A stretch of 64,000 bases of DNA from Sphingobium sp. AP49 (lineage in GTDB: Bacteria > Pseudomonadota > Alphaproteobacteria > Sphingomonadales > Sphingomonadaceae): positions 1,619,501 through 1,683,500 of the forward strand of contig NZ_CP124576.1 of NCBI RefSeq assembly GCF_000281715.2, in the 5' to 3' direction. How positions within the stretch are numbered: the first letter of the stretch is position 1; every line of letters starts with the position of its first letter. The notes below the pieces were generated by a model. The model was not told the DNA's origin. It did not search any database and saw only the letters and a list, made by a program, of their open reading frames with translations. A program made the position numbers and the translations under genes. Below are positions 7,295 through 15,646 of the stretch, one piece after another.

Positions 7295-7621
7295 TCAGCC
7301 CGGCTTATTATAATCCTCATATTCGGCGACGATCTTGTCGACATATTCCGAGATCTGATCGTCGGCGTCGGACTGGGCATCCTTGTCCGACATGCCGTCC
7401 GCCTTGTCCTGCGCGACGATGGCCGTGCGGAAGGCGGTTTCCTTGTCGGCGCAGGCTTTCTTGATCTCACTCTGGAAGTCGCCAAGCGACAGCTTCTTGT
7501 CGAGCGCCGGCTTGGTCTGGCTGGCGAGGCAGGTGGAAAAGGCCTTGCGACCATTGCCGACCGCGTCGGCCGCCGGCGCTGCGGCCAGCATCATCATCAG
7601 GGGGGCGACGACGAGCAACAT
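7295..7621 (-). CDS. Secreted small protein, unknown, reverse-strand gene in the tail module
   Basis: 108 residues with a hydrophobic signal peptide (MLLVVAPLMMMLAAAPAADA) and a good ribosome site (AAGGAGAG) upstream of the start. The mature part is charged and helical with two cysteines (STCLAS, KKACAD) and an acidic C-terminus, probably a periplasmic helical protein. It is transcribed against the tail operon between gp8 and gp9. It resembles a phage moron in layout. No family was recognised. Confidence 0.65.
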   Translation of the reverse strand: MLLVVAPLMMMLAAAPAADAVGNGRKAFSTCLASQTKPALDKKLSLGDFQSEIKKACADKETAFRTAIVAQDKADGMSDKDAQSDADDQISEYVDKIVAEYEDYNKPG

Positions 7622-7676
7622 TCAGACCTCTCCTTAACCCGCGTTTTGAACGCTTTGTCTGACGGGAGAATGCGCC

Positions 7677-8084
7677 ATGGGCGTCGAAAAAGGAAGTGCG
7701 TTTCTGCTGAAGGTGGGGAATGGCAATGTTCCGGCAACATATGCCACGGTGGCTGGCATGCGCACCACTCAGCTGTCGGTGAACGGCGAGGCCGTCAACA
7801 TCACCAACAAGGATTCGGGCGGCTGGCGCGAGTTGCTGTCGGGCGCGGGGGTGCGATCGGTCAGCGTGTCGGCGGCGGGCATCTTTACCGGATCGGCGGC
7901 CGAAGTGCGCATCCGCAACCATGCGCTGTCGGGCGTGATCGAGGAATATGAGCTGAGCTTCGAGAGCGGCGAGCGGATGCGCGGCCGGTTCCTGGTAACG
8001 CGGCTCGACTATGCCGGCGACTATAATGGCGAGCGCAACTATGCGCTGAGCCTGGAAAGCTCCGGCGCGGTGGTGAGCGAATGA
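7677..8084 (+). CDS. Phage major tail tube protein (GTA gp9-like)
   Basis: 135 residues, start ATG 7677 behind GGGAG. KGSAFLLKVGNG, GMRTTQLSVNGEAVNITNKD and the SGWRELLSGAGVRSVSVSAAGIF-like block are characteristic of the TP901-1/GTA tail tube family; each ring of the tail is a hexamer of this protein. Length matches RcGTA gp9. It has its own upstream gap of about 55 bases shared with the divergent secreted gene, so a promoter may lie there. Confidence 0.88.
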   Translation: MGVEKGSAFLLKVGNGNVPATYATVAGMRTTQLSVNGEAVNITNKDSGGWRELLSGAGVRSVSVSAAGIFTGSAAEVRIRNHALSGVIEEYELSFESGERMRGRFLVTRLDYAGDYNGERNYALSLESSGAVVSE

Positions 8085-8392
8085 GCGCGGCCAATGCCGC
8101 ACGCGGCGAGACCGTGCTGGCGGTCGGCGGCGCGACGCTGGTGCTGCGACCGAGCTTCGAGGCGCTGGTGGCCGCCGAGGCGGAGCTGGGGCCGCTGTTC
8201 GCGTTGGTCGAGCGGGCGGCCGACGGCCGGCTGTCGCTGGGCGATATGGCCACGCTGTTCTGGCACTGTGTCGTCGGGCGCGAGGACGGCGTGACGCGCG
8301 AGGCGCTGGGCGAGGCGATCGTGGTGGCGGGCCTGGCGCGGGCGACCCCGGTGCTGAAGACGATTTTGCAGCAGATATTGGCGGGTACATGA
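8081..8392 (+). CDS. Tail assembly chaperone (GTA gp10-like)
   Basis: 103 residues, ATGA overlap with the tube gene. LAVGGATLVLRPSFEALVAAEAELG and a helical domain ending VLKTILQQILAG match the GTA gp10 tail chaperone family. It is the first of two small chaperone ORFs, equivalent to gpG/gpGT of lambda-like phages, which bind the tape measure. Confidence 0.82.
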   Translation: MSAANAARGETVLAVGGATLVLRPSFEALVAAEAELGPLFALVERAADGRLSLGDMATLFWHCVVGREDGVTREALGEAIVVAGLARATPVLKTILQQILAGT

Positions 8393-8586
8393 GGCGCTTT
8401 GCCGAGGCGGCGGTGCGGCTGGCGGGGATCGCCGGCTGGTTGCTGGGCTGGCGGCCCGACGAGTTCTGGCGCGCGACCCCGGCGGAACTGGAGGCGGTGC
8501 TGGCGGCCATGCGCGGCGACGAGGGGCCGGCCGAGGGGCTGGACATGGGCGAACTGGCACGGTTGCGAACGCTGATGCCGGACTGA
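8389..8586 (+). CDS. Tail assembly chaperone (rcc01693-type, gp10.1-like)
   Basis: 65 residues, ATGA overlap with gp10. RRFAEAAVRLAGIAGWLLGW followed by PDEFWRATPAELEAVL is the signature of the small phage tail chaperone family seen in RcGTA between gp10 and gp11. It is a separate coupled ORF rather than a frameshift product. Confidence 0.85.
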   Translation: MRRFAEAAVRLAGIAGWLLGWRPDEFWRATPAELEAVLAAMRGDEGPAEGLDMGELARLRTLMPD

Positions 8587-8597
8587 CGGGGGTGGAG

Positions 8598-9158
8598 ATG
8601 GACGAGGACATCGAGACTTTGGTGGTGCGGGTGCGCGCCGACACGCAGGGGTTGGCCCGCGATGTGGAAGCGATGCGGGCGGGACTGGAGGGGCCGCTGG
8701 CGGCGGGTGCGGACCGGGCCGGGCGGCGGATCGAACAGGGGCTGTTGCGGGCGGTGCACAGCGGCAAGTTCGGCTTTGAGGATCTGCGGCGGATCGCGCT
8801 GTCGGTACTGGACGAAATTGCCGCCAGCGCGTTGCGATCGACCATCGGCGGCGGCAGCAGCAGGGGCGGTGGGCTGGCCAGCCTTGGCGCGTCGCTGTTG
8901 AGCGCGGCGATGGGGTTGCCCGGTCGGGCGACGGGCGGGCCGGTGGCGCCCGGGCGCGGCTATCTGGTCGGCGAGCGCGGCCCTGAACTGTTCGTGCCGA
9001 CGAGCAGCGGCCAGGTGGTGCCGCAGGCGGGCGGCGGCGCGCGCGACATAAGGGTGAGTATCGCGGTGCGGGGCCGGGGCAGTGACAGCGAGCCGCAATT
9101 GCTGGCGCGCAGTGCGCGGCAGGTGGCGCGTGCGGTCAAGGGAGCGCTGCAGGCATGA
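8598..9158 (+). CDS. Short tail tape measure protein (GTA gp11-like)
   Basis: 186 residues from ATG 8598 (GGGGG about 6 bases upstream); GTG 8592 is a possible alternative. An N-terminal helical region with ETLVVRVRADTQGLARDVEAM precedes the C-terminal tape-measure signature GYLVGERGPELFVP. The product sets tail length; a protein this short predicts a stubby tail as in RcGTA. The gene overlaps the next by 4 bp. Confidence 0.85.
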   Translation: MDEDIETLVVRVRADTQGLARDVEAMRAGLEGPLAAGADRAGRRIEQGLLRAVHSGKFGFEDLRRIALSVLDEIAASALRSTIGGGSSRGGGLASLGASLLSAAMGLPGRATGGPVAPGRGYLVGERGPELFVPTSSGQVVPQAGGGARDIRVSIAVRGRGSDSEPQLLARSARQVARAVKGALQA

Positions 9159-11497
9159 GCGGGATCGATTATTGGCTGGCCGATGCGGGGCCGGCACAGG
9201 GGCGTGGACAACAGAGCGGCTACATCAAGCGTTTCGCACCGACCCACTGGACGGTGAATTTCCCCCGCCCGATGATGGCAAGCGTGGTGACGACGGCACC
9301 CGATGCGCTGCGGGTCGAGGCGGTCTTCCACGGATCGGGCGACCTGGCCGGGCTGATCTGGGACGCGCAGGATGATTGGAGCCATAAGCTGCTGGCCTAT
9401 GAAACGGCGCGCGACTTTCGCGCCTGCCAGTTGCATTTTCGCTGGCGCAGCGGCGGGCTGCGACGGCTGGACCAGACCCATGGGCCGACCCTGACGATCG
9501 AAGGGCGGGATGCCGACGGCGATCCGCGCGCCTGGTATGTGCGGCTGTGGAACTATGCCAGCGGTGATCCCGAAGATGCGGAAATATCGCTGGATTTCGC
9601 GATGCTGGAAGGCGGCTACCTGTTGCCCGACGAGGCCGACACGGTCTGGGCGGGCGATGTCGATCGGATGTTCATCTCGCTGGTGCCGCCCGGCTATGAT
9701 GCGGGTGATACCGGCTTTTCCGTTGCGGTCGAGGGCTGGGCCGAAATCAGCGCGATACGGTGCGACGGGGCCGGATCGGTGCTGGCGATCGGCGACGTCA
9801 TGCTGCCGGAACATGGGCTGAGCATGGCGACCGGCTATGACGATTGCTTCAACCAGACGCCCGAGCGGGTGGTGGCGAGCATCCATGCGCTGGGCTATCG
9901 CGGAGCGATCAACCATTATGTCGGGATGAGCCATTATTTCCGGCTCGAGCGGCTGGGCGCCGGGCTGTATGTGAGCCTGGCGGGCGGGGTGCTGAATGGG
10001 CCTTGTGCCGCCTGGCACGCGGATTTCGCACGGCGGGCCAAGGCGATGGGGCTGGGGATCATCTGGTCGCTATCCTATGAGCTGTTCGACGCCCATTGCT
10101 GGAACGACTGGAAACAGCGGGCGGAGAATGGCGACCCGGCACTGACGGGATGGGCGCCGCCGTCGACATTGCTGTCCCCCGCGCATGGCGGTGCGATGGC
10201 CTATCTGCACGCCGTGGCAGGTACCTTTGTTTCCATTGGCCTGGATGCCGGCCTTCCGATCCTGTTCCAGGTCGGCGAACCCTGGTGGTGGGTGATGCCG
10301 GGCGATGGGCGGATATGCCTGTATGACGACGCGGCGCGAGCGGCGCTGGGCGGCAGTCCGGTGTCGATCCCGGATGTGCGCGGTAGCCTGACCCCGGCGC
10401 AATGCGCGTTGCTGGATGCGGCGGGGGCGGTGCTGGCAGCGTCGACGGCCGCGCTGTGCGCTGCAGTGAAGGCGATCGCGCCGGCCGCCGTGACGCATCT
10501 GCTGGCCTATCTGCCCACCGTGCTGGACCCGGCGGCACCCGAGGCGAAGCGGGCGAACATGCCGGTGGGATGGGCGGCGCCGGCCTTCGATATATTGCAA
10601 CTGGAAGATTATGACTGGGTGACCCAGGACCGGCCGAGCCTGACCGCCAGGGGCATTGCCCTGGCGACCGAGCGGCTGGGCTATCCGATCGGTGCGCAGC
10701 ATTATTTTTCCGGCTTCGTGCTGCGGCCCGAACAGGCGGGGCAATGGCGCGCGATCGCGGCGGCGGCCGACGCGGCGGTGCGGCGGGGGACCGCCGCCAC
10801 CTTCATCTGGGCGCTGCCGCAGGTCGCGCGCGACGGGTTCACCATCTTCAGTCTGGATGGAGAGGAAGAGATGCAGGCTTTTGACGATATAGTCTTTCCT
10901 CTGGCGATTGGGCGGGAGGCAAGCCTGTCGCCCTGCTTTTCGACGCAGATCGTCGAAAGCCCGTCCGGGCATGAGCGGCGCAGCAGCGACTGGGCCGATG
11001 CGCGATTGGCTTTCGACGCCGGGCCGGGGGTGCGATCTGAAGCGGACATTGCGACGCTGATTAGCTTTTTTCGCGCCCGGCGCGGGGCGGCACGGGGCTT
11101 TCGTTTCACCGATCCCTATGACGATCGCAGCAGCGTAGCGGGATTGCCGCCGGGGCCACTGGACCAGCGGCTGGGCGCTGGCGATGGCATCACGACCGAG
11201 TTCGCACTGATGCGCCATTATGGCGAGGGCACGGCGACGCAGGGCCGCCGCATCACGCGGCCGGTGGCAGGATCGATCCGGGTCGCGATCGATGGCGTGG
11301 AGCAGGCGGACGGCTGGCAGCATGCGGGAATGGGCATCGTCGCCTTTGACGCGGCCCCGGCGGAGGGCGCTCTGCTGACCGCCGGCTTTCGTTTCGACGT
11401 GCCGGTGCGCTTTGCCGAGGACCGGCTGGAGATCAACCGGGCGACCTTCGCCGCCGGAGAGGCGCCGTCGGTGCCGCTGGTGGAGATACGCGAATGA
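9155..11497 (+). CDS. DUF2460 distal tail protein with large N-terminal TIM-barrel-like extension (GTA gp12-like fusion)
   Basis: 780 residues, whereas RcGTA gp12 is only about 210. The DUF2460 domain occupies about residues 576-780 (FDDIVFPLAIGREASLSPCF, FRARRGAARGFRFTDPYDD). The first 220 residues are beta-rich; residues 220-560 look like a TIM barrel, with NHYVGMSHYF, IIWSLSYELFDAHCW, LFQVGEPWWW and ILQLEDYDWVT as strand ends. The arrangement resembles proteins labelled non-contractile tail sheath, or a glycan-binding or hydrolysing tail tip. The function of the extension is inferred; catalytic residues are not assured. It overlaps genes on both sides by 4 bp. Confidence 0.8.
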   Translation: MSGIDYWLADAGPAQGRGQQSGYIKRFAPTHWTVNFPRPMMASVVTTAPDALRVEAVFHGSGDLAGLIWDAQDDWSHKLLAYETARDFRACQLHFRWRSGGLRRLDQTHGPTLTIEGRDADGDPRAWYVRLWNYASGDPEDAEISLDFAMLEGGYLLPDEADTVWAGDVDRMFISLVPPGYDAGDTGFSVAVEGWAEISAIRCDGAGSVLAIGDVMLPEHGLSMATGYDDCFNQTPERVVASIHALGYRGAINHYVGMSHYFRLERLGAGLYVSLAGGVLNGPCAAWHADFARRAKAMGLGIIWSLSYELFDAHCWNDWKQRAENGDPALTGWAPPSTLLSPAHGGAMAYLHAVAGTFVSIGLDAGLPILFQVGEPWWWVMPGDGRICLYDDAARAALGGSPVSIPDVRGSLTPAQCALLDAAGAVLAASTAALCAAVKAIAPAAVTHLLAYLPTVLDPAAPEAKRANMPVGWAAPAFDILQLEDYDWVTQDRPSLTARGIALATERLGYPIGAQHYFSGFVLRPEQAGQWRAIAAAADAAVRRGTAATFIWALPQVARDGFTIFSLDGEEEMQAFDDIVFPLAIGREASLSPCFSTQIVESPSGHERRSSDWADARLAFDAGPGVRSEADIATLISFFRARRGAARGFRFTDPYDDRSSVAGLPPGPLDQRLGAGDGITTEFALMRHYGEGTATQGRRITRPVAGSIRVAIDGVEQADGWQHAGMGIVAFDAAPAEGALLTAGFRFDVPVRFAEDRLEINRATFAAGEAPSVPLVEIRE

Positions 11498-12303
11498 GCG
11501 ACGATCTGGATGGGGCGTTGTGCACGTTCGCCTTTTGCTGGCGGCTGGAGCGACGGGACGGGGTGACAATCGGCCTGACCAGCCATGATCGCGACCTGGA
11601 GATTGGCGGCCTGCGCTATCGCGCCGCGCCGGGCATGGCGCCATCGGCCGTCCGCAGCGGCATCGGGCTGGATGGGGGCGACACCGATGTCGCCGGCGCA
11701 CTGGTGGCCGATGCGATCAGCGAAGGGGATCTGATGGCCGGCCGCTGGGACGGGGCGGCGCTGGAACTGCGGCTGACCCAGTGGGAGGCGCCGGGGGCAT
11801 TGTGGCGGTTGCTGGCGCGCGGCGAAATCGGCGCGGTTACGCGCAAGGGCGCGGCATTCAGTGCCGAGCTGGTGGGAGCGGCGAGCCTGATGGCGTCGCC
11901 GATCGCGCCATCGACATCGCCCGATTGCCGTGCGTCGCTGGGGGACCGGCAATGTCGGGTCGACATGGCGGGCCGCCGCCGGATCGTGGCGGTGACGGGG
12001 GTCGAGGAGAGGAGCGTCGCCGTGGCGGGACTGGTGGCGGGCGATCATGCCTATGGCCGGTTGCGCTGGATGACCGGGGCGAATGCGGGGATGGTCCAGG
12101 CGATCCTGGACAATGACGATGCCCGGCTGACTTTGGCCGATCCGCCGGCCTTTGCGGTGGAACCGGGCGCGCTGGCGCTGGTGGTGGCGGGATGCGACCG
12201 GCAGCTGGCGACCTGTGCAGGACGGTTCGGCAATGCGGCGAATTTTCGTGGCGAACCCTATCTGCCGGGCACCGACCTGCTGACCCGCTATCCCGGCGGA
12301 TGA
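11494..12303 (+). CDS. DUF2163 tail hub protein (GTA gp13-like)
   Basis: 269 residues. ALCTFAFCWRLERRDGVTIGLTSHDRDL is the standard N-terminus of the DUF2163/BR0599 family. Four cysteines, Cys145 and Cys154 (SPDCRASLGDRQC) and Cys234 and Cys241 (GCDRQLATC), sit where family members bind an iron-sulfur cluster. The C-terminus has FGNAANFRGEPYLPG, also conserved. In RcGTA the protein forms the hub of the baseplate. ATGA overlaps on both sides. Confidence 0.88.
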   Translation: MSDDLDGALCTFAFCWRLERRDGVTIGLTSHDRDLEIGGLRYRAAPGMAPSAVRSGIGLDGGDTDVAGALVADAISEGDLMAGRWDGAALELRLTQWEAPGALWRLLARGEIGAVTRKGAAFSAELVGAASLMASPIAPSTSPDCRASLGDRQCRVDMAGRRRIVAVTGVEERSVAVAGLVAGDHAYGRLRWMTGANAGMVQAILDNDDARLTLADPPAFAVEPGALALVVAGCDRQLATCAGRFGNAANFRGEPYLPGTDLLTRYPGG

Positions 12304-12701
12304 GCGGCGGGACGAAGGCCGCGGCGATCGTGGCGGCCGCCCGCGCATTGCTGGGCGTGCCGTTCAGGCTGCACGGCCGCGACCCCGCGCTGGGGCTGGA
12401 CTGTGTCGGGCTGGTCGAGCGGGCGCTGGCGGGCGCGGGGCATGTGCGGACCGCGCCGCATGCCTATGGGCTGCGCTGGCGCGACAGCGTGCGGGCCGAG
12501 GCATGGCTGAGCGCGGCGGGGCTGGAGCGGATCGAGGCCGGGCAGCCGGGCGACGTGACGCTGGTGCGGCCCGGGCCGCTGCACCTGCACCTGATGATCG
12601 GCGTGCCGGGCGGGTTCATCCATGCCCATGCCGGGCTGCGGCGGGTGGTCGAGACACCGGGACCGCCGCCCTGGCCGGTGATCGGTTTTTGGCGGGCATA
12701 A
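12300..12701 (+). CDS. NlpC/P60 cell-wall peptidase (GTA gp14-like)
   Basis: 133 residues, ATGA-coupled to the hub gene. The catalytic cysteine is Cys35 in LGLDCVGLV; His97 in LHLMIGV and His108 in FIHAH complete the expected triad positions. PFRLHGRDP before the cysteine is typical of GTA/phage NlpC proteins. It cleaves peptidoglycan peptides, probably to let the tail cross the recipient cell wall. Length matches the family. Confidence 0.88.
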   Translation: MSGGTKAAAIVAAARALLGVPFRLHGRDPALGLDCVGLVERALAGAGHVRTAPHAYGLRWRDSVRAEAWLSAAGLERIEAGQPGDVTLVRPGPLHLHLMIGVPGGFIHAHAGLRRVVETPGPPPWPVIGFWRA

Positions 12702-12712
12702 GGAGAGAGGCA

Positions 12713-14929
12713 ATGGCGACTGTGGTGCTGACGGCGGTGGGAACGGCGCTGGGCGGTCCCATTGGCGGGGCGATTGGCGGCCTGATCGGCAATGCGCTCG
12801 ACCATGCCGTGCTGTTCAGGCCCAAGGACCGGCAGGGCGCCCGGCTGAGCGATCTGCAGATCCAGACGTCCAGCTATGGCGCGCAGATCCCCAAGCTGTT
12901 CGGAACGCTGCGCGTCGCAGGCACGGTGATATGGGCGACCGACCTGCGCGAGAACCGGTCACGAAGCGGTGGCGGCAAGGGGCAGGCGAGTGTCACCAGC
13001 TACAGCTATAGCGCGAGTTTCGCGGTGGCCTTGTCGGCGCGGCCGATCCGGGCGGTGAAGCGGATCTGGGCCGATGGCAATCTGCTGCGCGGGACGGCGG
13101 GCGATTTCAAGACCATGCTGGGTGGATTTCGCGTCCATGGCGGCGGCGACGACCAGCCCTGCGATCCGCTGATCGCCTCTGCGCAGGGCGTGGCGCTGAC
13201 GCCGGCGCACCGGGGGATCGCCTACGCCGTCTTCGAGGATCTGGCGCTGGCCGATTATGGCAACCGCATCCCGTCGCTGACCTTCGAGGTGGAAGCCGAT
13301 CCGGAAGCGGTCGGCATCGACACCATCGCCATGGCATTGAGCGCGGGGCGGTTGAGGGCGGAGGATGTGGGTGCGGGCGGGGGAAGGATCGATGGCTTTG
13401 CCGCGAGCGGCGCCGACCTGGCCGGGGGCATCGGCCCGCTGGTCGAGGCGTTTGGGCTGGCGCTGGAAGGTGGCGAGAATGGCGCAGGGCTGAGCCGCAG
13501 GGAAACGGCGATGGCGGTCATCGACGGGGCAATGCTGTGCCGACGGGTCAATGGCCGGGCGATCGACCCGGTCGAGCGATCCGGTGCCGGGGCAGAGACC
13601 ATCCCGTCCGTTCTGTCGCTGCGGCATCATGACGCGGCGCGGGATTATCAGCTGAGCATGCAGCAGGTCATGCGGCCCGGGCCGGGGCGGACCGAAAGCG
13701 GCATCGAATTGCCCGCCGTGCTGTCCAGCGACGCGGCCCGGGCGCTGGTGCTGGATCGACTGGACGCGGCCTGGACCGGTCGTGCGACCATGGCCTTGCG
13801 TTGCGGCTGGCAGGCGCTGACGCTGGAGCCGGGCATGACGGTGGCGGTGGCGGATACACCCGGCCTGTGGCGGATCGAGGAGCGGGAATGGGAGGCGATG
13901 GCGCTGTCGTTGCGGCTGCGGCGGATACCGGGGGCGGGGGGAACACCGCCCGCCGGCGTGACCGGCGGGACGAGCATACGCCAGGTGGACGCGCCGCACG
14001 GGCCGAGCCGGCTGATGCTGGCCGATCTGCCGCGACTGGGCGAGGGGCTGGCCAGCGTACCGCAGCTTGTCGTCGCGGCCAGCGGCGGTGCGGGATGGCG
14101 CAGCGCGATGCTGTTCCTGCAGGGCGAGGGCGGGGCGGTGGTGCCGGCCGGGCGCAGCGGCGCCCGGGCGATCATGGGCGCGGCGGAGGCGGCCCTGTCG
14201 CCGGGCAGCACGTTGCTGGTGGACGAAGCGAACCGGCTGGTCGTGACGCTGCTGGGCGAGGATATGGAACTGGGGCCGGCGGAGCCGGCCGCGCTGGCGC
14301 AGGGGGCCAATTTGTGCCTGGTCGGCCGGGAACTGATCCAGTTCCGCGACGCGGTGCGGATCGGGCCGGCCCGCTATCGGCTGGAGGGGCTGCATCGCGG
14401 GCTGCGCGGTAGCGAATGGGCCATGGCCAGCCATGCCGCCGGTGATCCCTTCCTGTTGATCGAGACGGCGGCGCTGCGTGATCCGCTGGCATCGCTGGGG
14501 ATGGACGGGGAGGTCGGCGGCGTTGTGCGAATGATGGCGATCGGTATCGGCGATACCGAGCCCGCCGAGGCGGACCTGACGCTGAGCGGGGAAGCATTGA
14601 TACCGCCGTCGCCCGTCCACCTGACCGCACGGCCCGATGGCGGCGGCGGCTGGACGATCGGCTGGACCCGGCGCAGCCGCAACGGCTGGCGCTGGAGCAG
14701 CGGCGGCGAGGTACCGCTGGGCGAGGAGGCCGAGCGCTATGATGTGCGCGTGCTGGATGGCGCGGTGCTGATCCGCCGGGACGAGACGGTGGCGACCGCC
14801 TGGACCTATGATGCGGCGATGGTGGCGGCCGACAGCGCCTCCGGCCATGCCGCAGGTCGGACGATCGAGCTGCGCCAGATCGGCACGCACGCGCTGGGAC
14901 GGCCCGCGCGGATCCTGGTCATGACCTGA
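12713..14929 (+). CDS. Baseplate/host-specificity protein, GTA gp15-like, short form
   Basis: 738 residues from ATG 12713 with AGGAGAG upstream; earlier in-frame codons overlap the peptidase gene and are not used. The N-terminus MATVVLTAVGTALGGPIGGAIGG, then YGAQIPKLFGTLRVAGTVIW, and FEDLALADYGNRIPSLTFEV are the known gp15 start region. A Phage-tail_3-like middle and an rcc01698-like C-terminus (LEGLHRGLRGSEWAM) follow. RcGTA gp15 is about 1300 residues and carries a TIM-barrel domain after the N-terminal part; I do not see that domain here. Confidence 0.85.
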   Translation: MATVVLTAVGTALGGPIGGAIGGLIGNALDHAVLFRPKDRQGARLSDLQIQTSSYGAQIPKLFGTLRVAGTVIWATDLRENRSRSGGGKGQASVTSYSYSASFAVALSARPIRAVKRIWADGNLLRGTAGDFKTMLGGFRVHGGGDDQPCDPLIASAQGVALTPAHRGIAYAVFEDLALADYGNRIPSLTFEVEADPEAVGIDTIAMALSAGRLRAEDVGAGGGRIDGFAASGADLAGGIGPLVEAFGLALEGGENGAGLSRRETAMAVIDGAMLCRRVNGRAIDPVERSGAGAETIPSVLSLRHHDAARDYQLSMQQVMRPGPGRTESGIELPAVLSSDAARALVLDRLDAAWTGRATMALRCGWQALTLEPGMTVAVADTPGLWRIEEREWEAMALSLRLRRIPGAGGTPPAGVTGGTSIRQVDAPHGPSRLMLADLPRLGEGLASVPQLVVAASGGAGWRSAMLFLQGEGGAVVPAGRSGARAIMGAAEAALSPGSTLLVDEANRLVVTLLGEDMELGPAEPAALAQGANLCLVGRELIQFRDAVRIGPARYRLEGLHRGLRGSEWAMASHAAGDPFLLIETAALRDPLASLGMDGEVGGVVRMMAIGIGDTEPAEADLTLSGEALIPPSPVHLTARPDGGGGWTIGWTRRSRNGWRWSSGGEVPLGEEAERYDVRVLDGAVLIRRDETVATAWTYDAAMVAADSASGHAAGRTIELRQIGTHALGRPARILVMT

Positions 14930-14961
14930 TCGGACGATCGACTTTACCATGGGAGAGGATG

Positions 14962-15465
14962 ATGACGAGCGACGTGACCAGCCGATGGGCGCTGCCGATG
15001 CTGTTTGCCGGCCAGGCGCAGAAGGAACTGTTCCACAACGAAGCGCTGGGGCGGATCGACCTGTTGCTGCACGGCCAGGGCGAAAGCGCGGACATTGCCA
15101 CACCCCCGTCGTCGCCCGCACCGGGCGCGTGCTGGATCGTGCCGGCAGGGGCCGGTGGCGCCTGGCTGGACCAGGAGGGCTGCGTTGCGGGATGGACCGA
15201 TGGGGGGTGGCGTTTCGTGGCCCCGCGCGCGGGGCTGCGGCTGATGGTCGCGGATCGCGGCCATGCGCTGGAGCATGACGGCACGGCATGGCGGGATAGC
15301 GCGGTGCGCATCGATGGAATCTATATCGCGGGCGATCGTGTCGTCGGGCCGCGCCACGCCCCGATAGCGACACCGGGCGGGGGCGGCACCGTGGATGCCG
15401 AGGCGCGGACCGCGATTGCGGCGCTTCTCGACGCCATGCGGGCTCATGGACTTATCGGCATGTAA
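14962..15465 (+). CDS. DUF2793 phage tail-associated protein
   Basis: 167 residues. ATG 14962 is preferred over ATG 14959 because GGGAGAGG (14951-14958) is then better spaced. TSRWALPMLFAGQAQKELFHNEAL is the hallmark of DUF2793, a family found at the end of alphaproteobacterial phage tail modules. The middle has a Trp/Gly-rich beta segment (GACWIVPAG, GWTDGGWRFVAP). Probably a tail tip or fibre component; precise role unknown. It is the last gene of the cluster. Confidence 0.8.
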   Translation: MTSDVTSRWALPMLFAGQAQKELFHNEALGRIDLLLHGQGESADIATPPSSPAPGACWIVPAGAGGAWLDQEGCVAGWTDGGWRFVAPRAGLRLMVADRGHALEHDGTAWRDSAVRIDGIYIAGDRVVGPRHAPIATPGGGGTVDAEARTAIAALLDAMRAHGLIGM

Positions 15466-15646
15466 TTCTGCAGTAACCGCGCGCTTTTCGTCCGGAGCGC
15501 TTGATATTACCTTTCGGTAACCCTCTTGGAGACCCCTACTGCGTTATTTTTGCAACGGTTTCACTAATTGTAGACTTGCCATGAAACCTTCTTACGGATA
15601 CAGGGTTTCAGCAGTCCTTCGTGACACTTTTGAAAGGGGAATCCAA

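Noticed and set aside
12959..15373. 804-codon minus-strand open frame opposite the gp15-like gene
   Set aside because: Low-complexity Arg/His/Pro sequence; the opposite strand holds a clear gp15 homologue.
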